In this document: in pieces, positions 22,318 to 34,346 of the stretch
Layout: each line of letters starts with the position of its first letter
Numbering within the stretch: position 1 is the first letter of the stretch
Source: Beta vulgaris subsp. vulgaris
Taxonomy: Eukaryota; Streptophyta; Magnoliopsida; Caryophyllales; Amaranthaceae
Assembly (NCBI RefSeq): GCF_026745355.1
Contig: NC_079208.1
Coordinates: 53,326,276-53,390,275, forward strand
Length of the DNA stretch: 64,000 bases
Direction of reading: 5' to 3'
Translations under genes and position numbers: made by a program
Notes under the pieces: model-generated
What the model saw: only the letters and a program-made list of their open reading frames with translations
Told to the model about the DNA's origin: nothing
The model's database searches: none

Positions 22318-24907
22318 TGTAATCCCCCACATTTTTAAAGGATTTTCATAAATATATTTAAGTATTTATGTAATTATATTTAAATCCAAATGAGTTTGGA
22401 AAATGATTTGACTTTTAAAAAGGGTTGACTATTTTAAAAGTCAACTAAAAATATTTTTCTAAGTTAATAAATTGTAATATTTTAATTAAGCGTGTTTTAA
22501 ATAAGAGTTTAATTATTAAAAGTATATTTAAAAAGAAGTTTAATGGAATCGAAACTCCTAAAAGGATAAAAAGGAAAAGAGTTCTATTGATGATTAAAGT
22601 CCTAAGTTGATCATCTTATTAGTCATCAAATCTTTTTAAATCTTATCTCTTTTCCTAAACCTAAAAGGATTAGCCTTTATGTAAATATCCTAAAACCCAA
22701 TTATTTCACCCTACACACTTATTTTTTCAGAATCACGCCACTTTCTATTCTCTCTCTTTTCATGGTTTTCTTTTTCCTCTCTTCACTCGTTTTTTTCTTT
22801 CACCCGAATCTGATTGGCCAGATTTCTCATAGTTCCGTTAATTTTTAGCCAAAACTTCCTTCTTGAAAGTTGTAGATCTCGAAAAGTTATTGAAGTTAGG
22901 CTCAAGAATCACTCAATTCCGATTCTTATTCTATTAGTTATGGCCTCTACAAGTTTCGCAATTCTGCTGCCATATTTCACTCGCGAATTCGGTATATTGC
23001 TCTTTTTCTTCCTTTTCCTTTTCCTTTTGATTCTTTTCCTCCTTATTGTTTTGGTTGTTTTCTTTACTTCTCCTTTAAGATTCCATTAAAGTTCTAATTT
23101 TTATTGTTATTTTATTATTATTTGCATGATTACGATTTGAGTTATTATTTTTTATGAAAGTATTTTTCGGATTCATATGTATAAAAGAAAAATTTCAGAT
23201 TTATTATTTTTAGTTTTAATCATGAAAGATGTGATTTTAGGGTTTTAAATCACTAGAAATCGTATATTTAAAGTATGAATATGAATTTTGATTGGAATAC
23301 GATTTTTATATTCATTTAAAATATTTTCAGAAGGTTTAGAAAATTTTATAGATGCTGGAAATTCAGAAAGTTAATATTTTAAGGTTTTTAATGGTTTTTA
23401 ATCACTAGAATAGTTGATCTATACTAGGGATTAAAAATAATGAGGTTTAAATTATAAAAACGATTTTTAAAAAGTTTAAAAGGGTTTGGGACGTTTTAAA
23501 GTTGCTGTTATTTTTTTAGTACAAGTATTTACTTGATTCTTGTTGTTTTAGGCGGAGAATTCACTGTAGGGGACTTTTAGTGCTTAAAAGTGGCCTACCG
23601 TTACGTTTATACGACAGGTACGTACATAGTCTACGTGCTAAATGGTTAGAAACATGCTTAGGGATGTTTTTAATTTGTAGTATCATGTATAGGACCTTGT
23701 AGTTCATATATATGATTTACTGAGATGGCTTTACATGTTATTTGCTTGTATGCTACATGTAAACTAAGAATATGTATAAGTAAGATTGTTTGTATGGAAG
23801 TTTGATGCAAGCAATTAAGTTTAGTTTGGTATTAATTCGTGAGTGAATTAATGTAAGTAAATTGGAATCATGGATTCTTTGAGTTTATCTATTTATCTTA
23901 TAAGAACCGAGGATCTTATTTGGTAATTTTGAGTTATACCTATAAAGGTACAGTTTACTGTTGGCTAGGTTCAACAGGCAAGTTAGTAAAGAATAAAAGA
24001 AGTTAAAAGAGTCTTGAATGCTAAGTTGTGAACACTTATTAATTCTAAGATTAAAAAGGAGTTTTGTGATGTTATGTGATTAGTAGTTGTGAGTATTATG
24101 TGCTTGGTTGGTGTCAACACAAGTATAAAATGAATGCAACGTAAAGTGAAACGAGAATAGGTTATAGACTTTAGACTGGTGCACGTCTAGAGTTGGACAC
24201 TAAGCATTGGGGTACATAGTCCGCCGTGATATGTATCTTCGAGGTTGGATTGATCACCAATCCTCTTTAGTTCAAAGGTTCCTCGATATCGTAGGTCAAT
24301 TTGGTTTACGGAGTCATGACCGTATTTCCTATTTCAGTAAAGTCAACTCGTCCCAATAACTATTCCATTTAAAGAAGAAATAAAAGTTAGAGTCTAGTTC
24401 AGTAAGAGTCATCTGCAGTTGTTATGTTATTATATTTTATTCTACAAGTTGTGTTGTAGTATCATGTTTAGGATTATTGTTGTCTGATATGTAGTACTCA
24501 GCTTTGCTGATTACGTGCTTGTCTGTGTTTGTGATCATGGCTTTGCCTATTGATCCTGTGGTGATCCTTCGGGGGAGCAGAGTCAAGAAAGCATTGACAT
24601 TACAGGTTCGAAGATGCATATCATTGGGGAATCTGGAATGGAGAGGCTTTTGTGACATTAGTAGTATTTAAGTTGTTTTTAGGAATTTATATTTTCAGAC
24701 TTTAGCTTTAAGTTGGTGTGCTTCAGTTCAAACATTGTTTGACTCTTATTTCATAAGTTTAATAAAGTTGGTTTTGTTTTAGTAAGTTTTCCGCTGCAAA
24801 ATTCTGAGTAAGCCGAAACGTTATCACACGGGCGATAATGCCTGGGTAATTCTCTAAGTTTATATTATAAGTATTTTCTAGAAAGAGAGAATTATCGGGG
24901 TGTTACA
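22318..24907 (+). repeat. 3' LTR of the gypsy element
   Basis: Same ends as the 5' LTR (TGTAATCCCCC...GGTGTTACA) and followed by the CCAAA target duplication. Its last 1.3 kb is almost identical to the 5' copy. Confidence 0.95.
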
Positions 24908-24912
24908 CCAAA

Positions 24913-25183
24913 TTTGGAGTTTGAAATTCAGAGTGCTGTGGTGGACTCGTGAGCGGTGGTGCGGTGGTAGTTTTCGTCATTTCAGAGTGCAACTGTAAAG
25001 GAAATAGGAGAGAGATTGAGATAACACGGGGAAAAACGCTAATTCAGTATTAAGAATTTATTTTTGAAAATGCGCCACTTATACTCCACTCGAAATTTTG
25101 GAACTTTGCAAATCTTCAATTTCGAAAAAATAACAATGGAGGATGATGTTTAGGGTTGAAAGGCTTCTATATATCCGCTTATT
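24913..25183. other. Spacer, nothing recognised
   Basis: Continues the pre-insertion sequence seen left of 14321. No gene or repeat identified. Confidence 0.5.
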
Positions 25184-25190
25184 GGTTTCC

Positions 25191-26497
25191 TGAGTTAAGC
25201 ATAATAGTGGGTACTCAACTTTGTCCCAAAAGTTGCAGCTTACTCACGTAGGTTGCAAAAGTTGCAGTTTGGGTATCAAACCTAAATTCTGTTATATTTG
25301 CTGTTAACTTTAATAAAATAATAATAAAAAATTATTTTTGCATAAAATCTTCATTTCTCTTTGTAAAAGGAATTTTATGTCTTCCTCTCTCCTTCCCCCC
25401 ACGAGGCCACCAGCCCACCACCTACACCAACCACCACCTTCACCGCTGATTAGCACACCATCCACCACCTTCCCCACCGTCCACCACACTCACCACCACC
25501 TTCACCATCGACAATCACACAACCACCACTTTCACCCCCGTCCACCACACCCGCCACCACCTTCACCACCAACCACCCGCCTTCACCACTGTCCGTTCAC
25601 TGGCCACCACCACTGTCCGTTCACTGGCCACCACCACTGTCCGTTCACTGGCCACCACACCTACCACCACCAACCAAATAAAAAAACCAACCAGAAAATT
25701 CAAACCAAACTACAAAATCAGATCTAAGAACCAATCACAAAAATTAGAATTCGAGCATCCTAACCCCAAATTAAAAACCCAACAACAGATCTAAGAGAAA
25801 CACAAAAAATTCGAGCATCGCAACCCCCACAACCACCAAAACGAACAAAAATCCCCAAAATCGAACCCAAAACCCAGAAAAATCAAACTCCAACACCAGA
25901 AATCATCTTCAACAACAAATAATCTTCAACGACAAAAACAAGAAAATCGAATTGAGAAAAAAAAGTGAAGAAAAAGGTTAAATGAGAAAAGTTGGGAAAT
26001 AAGTTTTAATTGTAACTTTTAATGCTTCATCTAATTTACCCACCAAGTTGCTCACACATTTGGTACTTGCTTAACTTCTTTTCTCTCTTTCTTTCTATCT
26101 CCTCTTTCTTAAAATCAAATATAGTACTGTAGTTATTAGGGTTTTGTTTGAGCTTTCTAAGTGTCTCAGATTTTGGTGATTTCATGTTGTTTTACTTTTG
26201 GGCAACATCAATGGTGGGTTTTGAGTTCGATTTTAATTTGGTGATTTTGCAATGTGGTGAAAGACAAGAGGTGGAGTGGTGGATGGAAGGTGGTGAATCT
26301 GATTTTGAGAGGATGAGAGAGAAAGATTGTTATTCTCGTTTTCAGTGCCAAATCAGCCTTTTTTATTGATTTTATTTGAAGTTAACAAATTAGTTAACAA
26401 AGTTGTAGTTGAGTGAGCGAAGTACAACTTTTAGAACTTGGGTGAGTAAACTGCAATATTTTGCAAAGTTTAGTACCCTCTTTTATGCTTAACTCCA
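25191..26497. mobile_element. TIR element, probably Mutator-like, with a CCACC-rich interior
   Basis: About 1.3 kb with long terminal inverted repeats starting TG(G)AGTTAAGCATAA and pairing for roughly 75 bp with mismatches. GGTTTCC (T shared next) flanks both ends at 25184-25190 and 26498-26504, a 7-8 bp target duplication. The first terminal word GAGTTAAG is the same as in the MULE at 6192. The interior has a C-rich CACCACC tract at 25390-25680, including three tandem copies of CACTGTCCGTTCACTGGCCA, and a G-rich, A-rich half downstream. The 129-codon frame over the tract (25338-25727) is low-complexity proline/histidine and not a credible protein. Confidence 0.8.
25583..25655 (+). repeat. 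Three tandem copies of a 24-bp unit
   Basis: CACTGTCCGTTCACTGGCCA followed by CCAC is repeated three times in register inside the CCACC-rich interior of the TIR element at 25191. Confidence 0.9.
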
Positions 26498-26504
26498 GGT
26501 TTCC

Positions 26505-27605
26505 TTAAGGGGTTTAATTTGTATATTTCAAAAAATACGGTTTTGATATTGGGGAGGTTATTGATTTGAAAATCTTCATTTCTTTTTTTTTTTTTTTTTT
26601 CCTTTTTCCCCTTTTTCTTGTTCTATGTGATGTATATGCTTAATTTGTTAGGTGTATGTTGAGTATATAGTAATTTCAGCTCAGCAAGTTTGTTACAAGT
26701 TGTTATTTTCTAATTTAATCTTTCATGCTTCTTCTTGTATTCTTTCCAGAGTAGCTAAGAGTAGTATTATTGTAATAACTCTCTCAGAATTCTCTACATT
26801 TTTCAATGAAGTAGTTCTAAGTCCTGAGCTCTGAAATGGGAGTAGTGATAGAGATAATTCTTTGTGTTCTTTTGCTCTAAGTTCATAAATTTTACAGGGT
26901 AAAATGAGGGTTTTAATATTTTGGTGTTTCCACTAATTGCCTTATATAATAGAGATACTATTTGACTTTCATACTTGCAAATGCAAAGCATTGACTATTG
27001 ATATCTATATTTACGATAAGTAAAAGTTATAATATTTTTTATATTAGAAAATTTTACATTGAGACTAGTTTAACAAGATTCCACATGAATATGTTGTTCT
27101 TAGATATATAAATCATAAATGATAGTCAGAGTTAAGAACTGTGTCAAATTACAACATGAGTAGATTAATAAGAAACAAATGTAATATTTTTTTTTTTTAT
27201 TATTGCAATTATATATTAAAACAACCTATGACGATACACATGACTTGCAATATGTTCATCCACATGAAAGTCAAATTGTACTTGCAATATGTTCATCAAC
27301 ATGAAAGTCAAATTGTTGTATTTATTATGTATAAACTAGAGAAGTATTATGAAGTAAAAATATTCAATGTTGTAGATATCATACTGCAACATGCTTTTGA
27401 GTTAAACCCTAGCATAAGTAAGCTGGAATAACCCCCATTGAACAATGATCAATTTTATCTTCTACACAAACTCATGATAAATGTCAGAAATCCATAACCT
27501 CACTCTAAGAGAAAAACTTTATTCCAAGAACATGTTCAGTTGTTCACTAGTGAACAAGAGAAAAATAGTAATGTATTTAGCCTCACAGTAAAATTTCACC
27601 GCAAA
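26505..27605. other. Spacer downstream of the trihelix gene
   Basis: No gene found. Contains a T-rich run (about 26583-26602), a 37-bp unit twice in tandem (27244-27280 and 27281-27317; CTTGCAATATGTTCATC core) and AT-rich DNA. The last part should include the 3' UTR of the gene ending at 27606. Confidence 0.6.
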
Positions 27606-30600
27606 TCAAGAGCAGCATATGGAAGCCACGGATGATAGCGACAACTGAATCTGCAACAGATGATGGTAACAATCAGCTGCTGTTGGGCGTTGTTCTGGAT
27701 TTATCTCCATGCATTTTTGTTCCAACTCTTTTACCTGTTTCCCTACTAGTCCTTCATATCTTACTTCACTTGTTTTTATCAAACACCCTATTCCCCATAC
27801 ATCTACTTTCACTCCATGCACTCCTCTTACCATCTCCGGCGCATACTTTTCTCTATCCTCGGCCACGGCCACCGCCACCACGGGGTTTATCTGTGGAGCT
27901 CCCACCGCCTCCTCGAACCCTGTCACAAACCACTCCTTCGCCTCAACATCCATATCTATCACCAATAACACTTTGTCCCATGATAAGTCTCTATGCATGA
28001 AACTTAAGTCATGTAATGCTACTAATGCTTTAGCTACTTGTTTTAGGGCTAAAACAAGTTGTTCCATGTTTTTTGGCTTTGTTTTAACTCCTCTTGGTTT
28101 AAACACCAAGGCTAATTCGTCTTCGTCGTAGGAAATTAGTTGCTCAACGTGGGGGACTACTCTTTGGTGTAGCACTGAGTAGATTTCTTTGGTTGTTTGC
28201 CATCTTTGCTTGTTAGGGTAGAATCGTGTCGTCGTCTTTGGTGTCATCTCATTTATGTTTCCAACACCTAAATCTTGTCGTTCGTAGTCGCTATGACATC
28301 CATTTTTGACGCATTTCTCAGCTAAAGTGGCTAATAAGATCCCAATTCTCCAACATGGTACTAGCAATTTGATTCTTTCGGAAGGGTTTGAAAGATCTAA
28401 GGAATAAACATCGGTTCGAGTGATTTGAGTGTCTTGAGATGAAGATGATAATGATGATGGACTTAATGCACAAAATGTGATATTATGTCCTATAGCATAG
28501 TACCCTAAAACATAGGGAATACCATTGTAGGTCCATGATATTTTTTTTGTTATAGAAGATGAAGGAACAATAAAGGATTGTGATTCTCTTAGTTGATCAG
28601 TTTCCTCACCTCTCCATAAGCAAAGATTCTTCACCATACCGGTCAAGTTAGGCCATTGCTCTTGAATTGATTCAGAAGAAAATGACTTGAAAGATTGTTT
28701 TCTTATGAACATCATCTCAAAGGGACAGAATTTTGATATGACACGGTTGATGCAATCATCCCATAGGGCAATGTAGGAATCCCGGTTAGAGGAGGTTGAT
28801 GTAGTCAAACTCGGGATCGATCGAATGAGCGAGCTAAGGATGTCTATGGTGAAGGCTTTGCAGTCTAATGGCTCATTCAAGGATGTGGTGAAGAAGAGCT
28901 CTCTCCCTTGGGGTAAATCGCGGTATATGTCCTTACGAAGGGGAAGCCGAAATTCTTTTGGTGGAGGTTCTTGTACGTACCATGAGAGCTCAGGTAAGGT
29001 TGGTGGTGTTGCTGGTGGAGCTCTTAAGCATCCAAGGTAGTACTCTGTCGGATCTTGGAATTCCCCTGGTAATAAAGAAGCAAACAAATTAAATTAGCAA
29101 AGATATGTTTAATTTAAAGGAGGTGTATGTATATAGCTATAAATTTGATATGACAAAATATCAGAAGTAGAGAATATATTATACTACTATAACTTAGGGA
29201 TCATTCAATACGACGGTATGAGCACGATACCAAGGCAAACCCATGGAAATTCCCTTTTATCAAAGAAAATGACACTATGTAACTTTATTGCATTGGAAAA
29301 GACCATGATTATGCAATGGATCCCTTTTGTTCCATATATTATCTCGAAACAAGTGTTAATATTTGTTTTATTCTGTTGGTAATAATGGAACAATTAGGTT
29401 TGTAGGAACAAAGACTAACAAATCTATTCTATACCCGATAAGTAGCAATACGCAATGAGGAGTTGATACTAGCGTCTATCAGTAAATGCTTTCATACTTA
29501 TTCATAATTGGAAGGAGGTAAACTAGCCAGAATTATTTAAGGCTTTCAATTTTCTAAATGTTAAAACAACAACCAACCTTGAGATTAATGCTTTGACACA
29601 TTGATTTCATATATAAAAACAGCGGAATATTTTGATCAAGAACTTACATCTCATAGAGGATTCTGCTGCCATTGCAATAAGGATTCTCTCATTAAGATCT
29701 AGGGAACAAAGAAAAAGACACATGATCATATGCATTATGATACATAATGCATGTTAAGAAACATTAGACTAAAACTAAAAATTTCATAGGGAATATCATA
29801 ATTAACAATACCAGAAGAAGGGAGAGGAGGTGAAGGTGGTGAAAAAGAAGTAAGTTTTCTCCTTCCAAACACCTTGAGCTGTTGTTCCGGGGCGAATCGA
29901 TCGACGGAAAAACCCTTAAGTTGGCCTTCTCCAAAGGCTTCTAAAGATGAGGCCACCATAGAATCATCTAAGTAAAGGAGCTCATCCACATTTAAGAAAC
30001 TAGAGCCTTGTACTTTTACTCTTCCTTTATGGTACTCACCTTCCTCCGCCCACAAGCTTACCCACTCCTCCCATGTCATCTTTGCTCTCCCTATCCTTCG
30101 GAGCTCCGTTCTCGGCGATCCACCGCCTATCGAGCTCCCCACATTCAATGGTGATGAATGAGGCTCAAGTCCAAGAGAAGGGTTTCTTAGGTTATGCATC
30201 AAGTAAGAATGCATTTGCCTCGTTCTTTCTAAAAAGACATATAATAATAATAAAAAAAATTCATCAATTGTTACATTACCAATTTAACATGCGTTTCATG
30301 TTAATAAAATACTCTATCCATTTTCAAAAGTTCTTACTATTTTGACCAATTTCCTCTCATAATATTCCAGATAAGAACAACAAAAGAAAACGGATAGATG
30401 GAGTAACTTTAAGACAAATGGACTAATATTAATACCTATGAAATACAGAGACCTTTGAGAATTGAAGTAACCTTGATTCTGAAACGTTTTCGTTTAAAAA
30501 AAAATCCGCTAGCCATTTACAGGCTAATGAAGCCTATAAGTGGCTAGAAGCTATAGGGTTGCTATATTTTGTATAGAAATGTTTATGTTTCGGGATCTTA

Positions 30601-31557
30601 ACTGTTTTCGTGCTACATGGAAATAAGAGATCTAAAAAAATGCATACCTACAAAGATACTTGAATTATCATCCTTAGAAGGGTGAGGAGGAAGCAAAGAA
30701 GCAGGTAATGATGATCTTGAATTTGGAATATGATGAAGAGGAGAATAAATATGAGAATGTCTCATCTTGGGACCCATAAATTGAGATAATTCCTTAAAAA
30801 CTTGTTCATCAAAAGAAGCAGGTAATCTATGAATCTTTCTTTCATAAGGTGAAAGCCTAAAATAACTCTTCCCAACTTGTAGTCTTTCACTCCCTCTTTC
30901 CCACTCATACACTTTTCTAAATTCCCCCAACATATTATCCCATTTTGTTGCTGCTGTTTTAGCATCCCTATATACTCCATGCTTGTTTAAGAACTCTGCC
31001 ACTTCTCTATCCTTGTCTGCCCTATTCTTCCCTCTCCCTTTTTCGACATCGAAACTCGAACTCGAACCCGAACCCGGATCATCTCCTTGGAATTGGATCC
31101 TCCAACCCTTTGCAAGCAAAAGCATTTCATCAGGCTTCCAAACTGGGCTTACATACTTCCCTTTTCTGATCACCTGCTGTACTTGATCTTCTTTCCCAGC
31201 CGATGATGATGGGATAGTAGAGAGAGAAGGGGAAGAAGAAGAGTCTGGTGAAGTAATCAATTGATGAGCTTGTGGGCTAGAAAGATTAGATGGGCTTGAT
31301 ACTGGGTTTTGTAGGGCCTGGCCCATTGGGTTTTGCTGCTTCCATTGATGAACTTGAGAAACTGAAGTTGGTGTTGTTGTGTACCTTATTCTTTTTATAG
31401 TGTTACTAGTACTACTCACTGCTTGTGCTTCGAACTCAAAAGGTGAGAAACAAGGTGAAGTTGTAGTGGTGGGAAGAAATAATGGAGGTGGAGAAGTTTC
31501 CCTGATTTTCTGGGATGTTGCTGATAATGTTTCTCTCTCATCTTTGCTGTCACTCAT
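27606..31557 (-). CDS. Trihelix DNA-binding protein fused to a kinase-like domain
   Basis: Four exons on the - strand: 31557-30648, 30228-29812, 29698-29648 and 29065-27606, all with GT-AG borders and all introns in phase 1. Lengths sum to 2838 bp, exactly 945 codons plus stop, which supports the model. Residues 1-130 are Ser/Pro/Thr-rich. Residues about 135-260 form a trihelix (SANT-like) domain with Trp140 in PVWKPDEMLLL, Trp206 in KWDNMLGEFRKVYEWER and a fourth helix SYFRLSPYERK. Residues about 780-935 resemble a protein kinase C-lobe: HRDLSWDK at 817-824, TGFEE at 841-845 where DFG is expected, YAPE at 867-870, DVWGIGCL, and an Arg in NPEQRPTA. The HRD loop lacks the usual Lys and Asn, no glycine loop is evident and DFG is lost, so I infer a pseudokinase. 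Trihelix proteins are nuclear plant transcription factors; partner and targets are unknown. The start is the first ATG of the frame. Confidence 0.88.
30312..30403. mobile_element. Short Stowaway-like MITE in intron 1 of the trihelix gene
   Basis: A 92-bp inverted-repeat element between TA dinucleotides (30310-30311 and 30404-30405), with ends CTCTATCCATTTTC and the inverted GAAAACGGATAGATGGAG. The pairing is imperfect. Confidence 0.7.
30508..30548. repeat. Small hairpin in intron 1
   Basis: GCTAGCCATTTACAGGCT and AGCCTATAAGTGGCTAG are inverted copies with three mismatches, separated by about 6 bases. Confidence 0.6.
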
Positions 31558-31622
31558 TATTCTATGATGATTATATTGCTATTATTATTCAACTTTCAAG
31601 AAAATATATACAAAAGAAAGTA

Positions 31623-31857
31623 CTCCCTCTGTTTCAAAATATAAGGCATTCACGCTTTACGAAAATTTGCTTTGACCACAAATATCTCTCAAATACGATA
31701 AGTAAAAATTATAAAAATTATACCGTTGTATTCGTCTTGAAAAATAATATAATAATATTATTTTTAAAATTTTTTTATCAACATAAATTGAGAGTAATTA
31801 ACGGTCAAAGTTCGACCTCGAACCTCGTGCGTGCCTTATATTGTGAAATGGAGGGAG
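31623..31857. mobile_element. Stowaway-like MITE just upstream of the trihelix gene start
   Basis: A 235-bp element between TA dinucleotides (31621-31622 and 31858-31859) with ends CTCCCTCTGTTTCAAAATAT and the inverted match ending TGGAGGGAG. It begins 65 bp upstream of the ATG of the gene at 27606-31557, so it occupies the 5' UTR or core promoter. Confidence 0.88.
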
Positions 31858-32100
31858 TAAGCTTTTTTCTTCTTCCACTCTTTTTGGGGGATGTTTTTCT
31901 TCCACTAGGGTTCGGAAGAGGTTTGCTTGTAAAGCTTGCTTCGTTTTATTTTTATAATCGAAATGATTTTACTTCATGTTTGCTATTACAGAACATTGAC
32001 CATACATATTAGATCAGTAAAAATGGTAAAAAGGCTATATTTTGAAACTATACATTAACATAAATTTAACAAAATTTCACATGATCATGTTATTATTTAC

Positions 32101-32640
32101 TTCCTCTGTTTTGGATTACTTGTAACACTTGGCCAGTTAATGAAATTGATAAAAAAAAAGTGACCTTCAACGATAATTTGGTAAAAAAAAAATTCCACTA
32201 ACAACAAATTGATAAAAAAAATTGAGCTCCGGCGACATTTAAGCCAATTTTTTCTATAATTTTCGAATTTGATCAAAACGTGCACTTTACAAGATTTTAT
32301 TTCAAATTGGGTAAATACCAAATAGTATGTAGTGACAAGAGGAGTTAAATAGATAACAACACAAATTTTTTTATATAAAAGGCATGTAAATGCACGCATT
32401 GAATGTTGATCAAGCTGAAATTTTTTTAAAAAATATGGCTTAAATGTTGTTAGCAATTCATTTTATTTACCAAATTATCGTCAAAACTCATTTTATTTAC
32501 CTAAATGTCATCTGGGCTCAATTTTTTGTTACCAAGTTACCGTTTGAGCAAGTTTTTTCTATCAAATTGTCATTGAGGGTTACTTTTCCTTACCAATTTG
32601 GTCAATTAGCCCGCAACACTTTGACCACAAATGTGAGAGT
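32101..32640. repeat. Imperfect long inverted repeat (foldback MITE-like)
   Basis: The left half (about 32136-32245) carries in series GATAATTTGGTAAA, CAAATTGATAAA and GGCGACATTTAAG. The right half (about 32445-32605) carries the reverse complements in mirrored order. Clear terminal duplications were not found, and the outer ends (CTTCCTCTGTTTTGG at 32101) are only weakly Stowaway-like. Confidence 0.6.
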
Positions 32641-33320
32641 TTTTTTGTTAAAGTGTTGGAAGTATAATAGAAAAGAGAAAGTATATAGAACTGGAAAATC
32701 ATGGTCAAAGTTTGACTTTGAAATAAAATTAGGGCTGACAAAACTGACCCAACCTGATATCTCGATCTGAATCTAATTTGAAATTTCTGAGTTTGGGTTG
32801 ATATATTTTTGACCTGAAATTGAAAATGGGTTTACCCAACCCGACCTAAAACCTTAACGGGTTAGGTTTAAGTTGACTTTTTGAAGCCGAAAATAATCAA
32901 ACAACTAGATTTTATTTGGGTTAGGTTCGGATTGGGTCAACATGAAATTAATCCAACTTTTTATGACTTATGCCACCTATGTCCTAATTATAAACTTATA
33001 TAGGACCAATACCATTTCTTAATTTCAAGCCGGTGGCTAATTTATTCATTTGAAAAGGCAATAAAGGCAAGACGACCTGATAGCCACCTTTATTGAAAAG
33101 GTAAGTATTGCATTCTTTTTGAAGTAGAGGAGGAGGAAGTACGTATATGGTTAAGGTTACAATAAAGTGTGAACGTCAAAATAAATGTAGTAATCATTGG
33201 GAAAAATTATTAATAATTCTTCGAAGGTCACGAAATGCAAGCCAAGAAAAATAGCGGATTGAAAAGGATTGATACGTGAATAGTGCATATTTCTATCGAA
33301 TCTTTTCTAAGAGGTTGGGC
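32641..33320. other. Intergenic with GGGTT/AACCC-type simple motifs
   Basis: The segment 32740-32950 is enriched in GACCCAACC, CCCAACCCGACC and GGGTTAGGTT words in both orientations, a low-complexity pattern I cannot assign to a family. No gene seen. Confidence 0.5.
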
Positions 33321-33386
33321 AGGTGGTTTTTTCTTGGCATGGATGTAACATAGCGTCAATAAACCTAGCGTACCAATCCTTTTCAC

Positions 33387-34346
33387 GTGCCTCCCAGTTC
33401 ACCTCAGAAAGATCATACTCCCAAGCCTGAAGCGGCAAAAAAGATGGCCATAGACCAAAACCTACTTAAACTAGAAATCATATCCCACCCCATCGCCAAT
33501 GAACCTGACCCCCAACCGGATTTCTTTCACTTTGAACCATCATATCGCAGAAGGATGAGCTCTAGAGCACTGGGTCCAGACACTGAAAACATGAGAGATA
33601 ATATATTTGCAACAGAGATTGAGGAAGAATGCTTTGCCATAATAAAGGGAAAGAAAAATCCGGAAAATAAAGAACTGTTCAGCCGAAGTATTGTGGCCCT
33701 AGCTTTATCGTCCTCACCCTCACATATTATCCTTGATGGAATACTAGCAGCTGGAGTTCATTGCCTAACAATGCGACCAATGGGTGGGATGCTCCACCTA
33801 GTCATTTTTGAATCCCTAGAAGACAAAGAAGCAATGCTCGCAAGCAAATGGTTGGATAATTGGTTCATCAAGATACATGAGGTCAATGAAACATGCTCGC
33901 CTCTATGGAGGGAAACAACTATGAAAATTTACGGATGCCCGCTAGCAGCATGGAGCTATGAAAATTTTTATAACATTGGATGCATATATGGCAGGGTCTT
34001 ATCAATTGAGCACTCAAATTTCGACCATGCAAGTGTCTTAGTATACACGGATTGTCTGTTCAGAATAAATACCTCCTTATTCCTCGATGTGGAAGGACAG
34101 AAATTCAAAATCTTCACCTTTGAAGATGGGCCATCCAATGGCAACTTGTCAGATAAAGACAAAAAAATCAATCAAAAATCTGCTCCACCAGAAACATTCC
34201 CTGAAAATTTTTCAGACGACGCAGACTCGAATCCGGAAAGCCACTGTCAAACTAACCTCGAAAAAAAAGCCCAATCCTCTCCCAATCATCAACCAATCAT
34301 TAAAACACCAGTAAGTCCCAATAACCTTGAGACCAGTGCCACTTAA
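33387..34346 (+). CDS. LINE ORF1 protein
   Basis: A 319-codon intact frame resembling the RNA-binding ORF1 product of plant L1 elements. The central part (GGMLHLVIFESLEDKEAML and KIYGCPLAAWSYENFYNIGC) matches the DUF4283/RRM-like layout. No CCHC zinc knuckle is visible; the C-terminal third is Lys/Asn/Ser-rich and ends soon after. A second Met at codon 20 (AAKKM) is an alternative start. The protein would coat LINE RNA in the retrotransposition complex. It is open although ORF2 is not. Confidence 0.75.
   Translation: MPPSSPQKDHTPKPEAAKKMAIDQNLLKLEIISHPIANEPDPQPDFFHFEPSYRRRMSSRALGPDTENMRDNIFATEIEEECFAIIKGKKNPENKELFSRSIVALALSSSPSHIILDGILAAGVHCLTMRPMGGMLHLVIFESLEDKEAMLASKWLDNWFIKIHEVNETCSPLWRETTMKIYGCPLAAWSYENFYNIGCIYGRVLSIEHSNFDHASVLVYTDCLFRINTSLFLDVEGQKFKIFTFEDGPSNGNLSDKDKKINQKSAPPETFPENFSDDADSNPESHCQTNLEKKAQSSPNHQPIIKTPVSPNNLETSAT

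Larger units (their letters stand above)
14326..24907 (+). mobile_element. Ty3/gypsy LTR retrotransposon, Tekay/Del-like chromovirus, degenerate
   Basis: A 10.6-kb element flanked by the 5-bp target duplication CCAAA (14321-14325 and 24908-24912). LTRs are 14326-16913 and 22318-24907, each about 2.59 kb with TG...CA ends. Inside, in order: a primer-binding site just after the left LTR, gag remains, part of protease, reverse transcriptase, RNase H, integrase, a chromodomain and a polypurine tract. Domain order RT-RH-INT marks it as Ty3/gypsy, and the C-terminal chromodomain plus long LTRs fit the Tekay/Del chromovirus lineage. The internal region (5.4 kb) is short and broken by many stops and frameshifts, so the copy is not autonomous. 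Confidence 0.95.

Noticed and set aside
25338..25727. 129-codon proline/histidine-rich frame resembling an extensin
   Set aside because: It is the translation of a CACCACC tract with tandem duplications; no signal peptide and no SPPPP pattern.
27632..28131. Plus-strand frames of 122 and 140 codons
   Set aside because: They are antisense shadows of the kinase-like exon, which has family motifs and a consistent exon model on the - strand.
32101..32640. A standard Stowaway MITE
   Set aside because: The outer ends match the family poorly and no TA-flanked terminal pair could be fixed, so I list it only as an inverted repeat.
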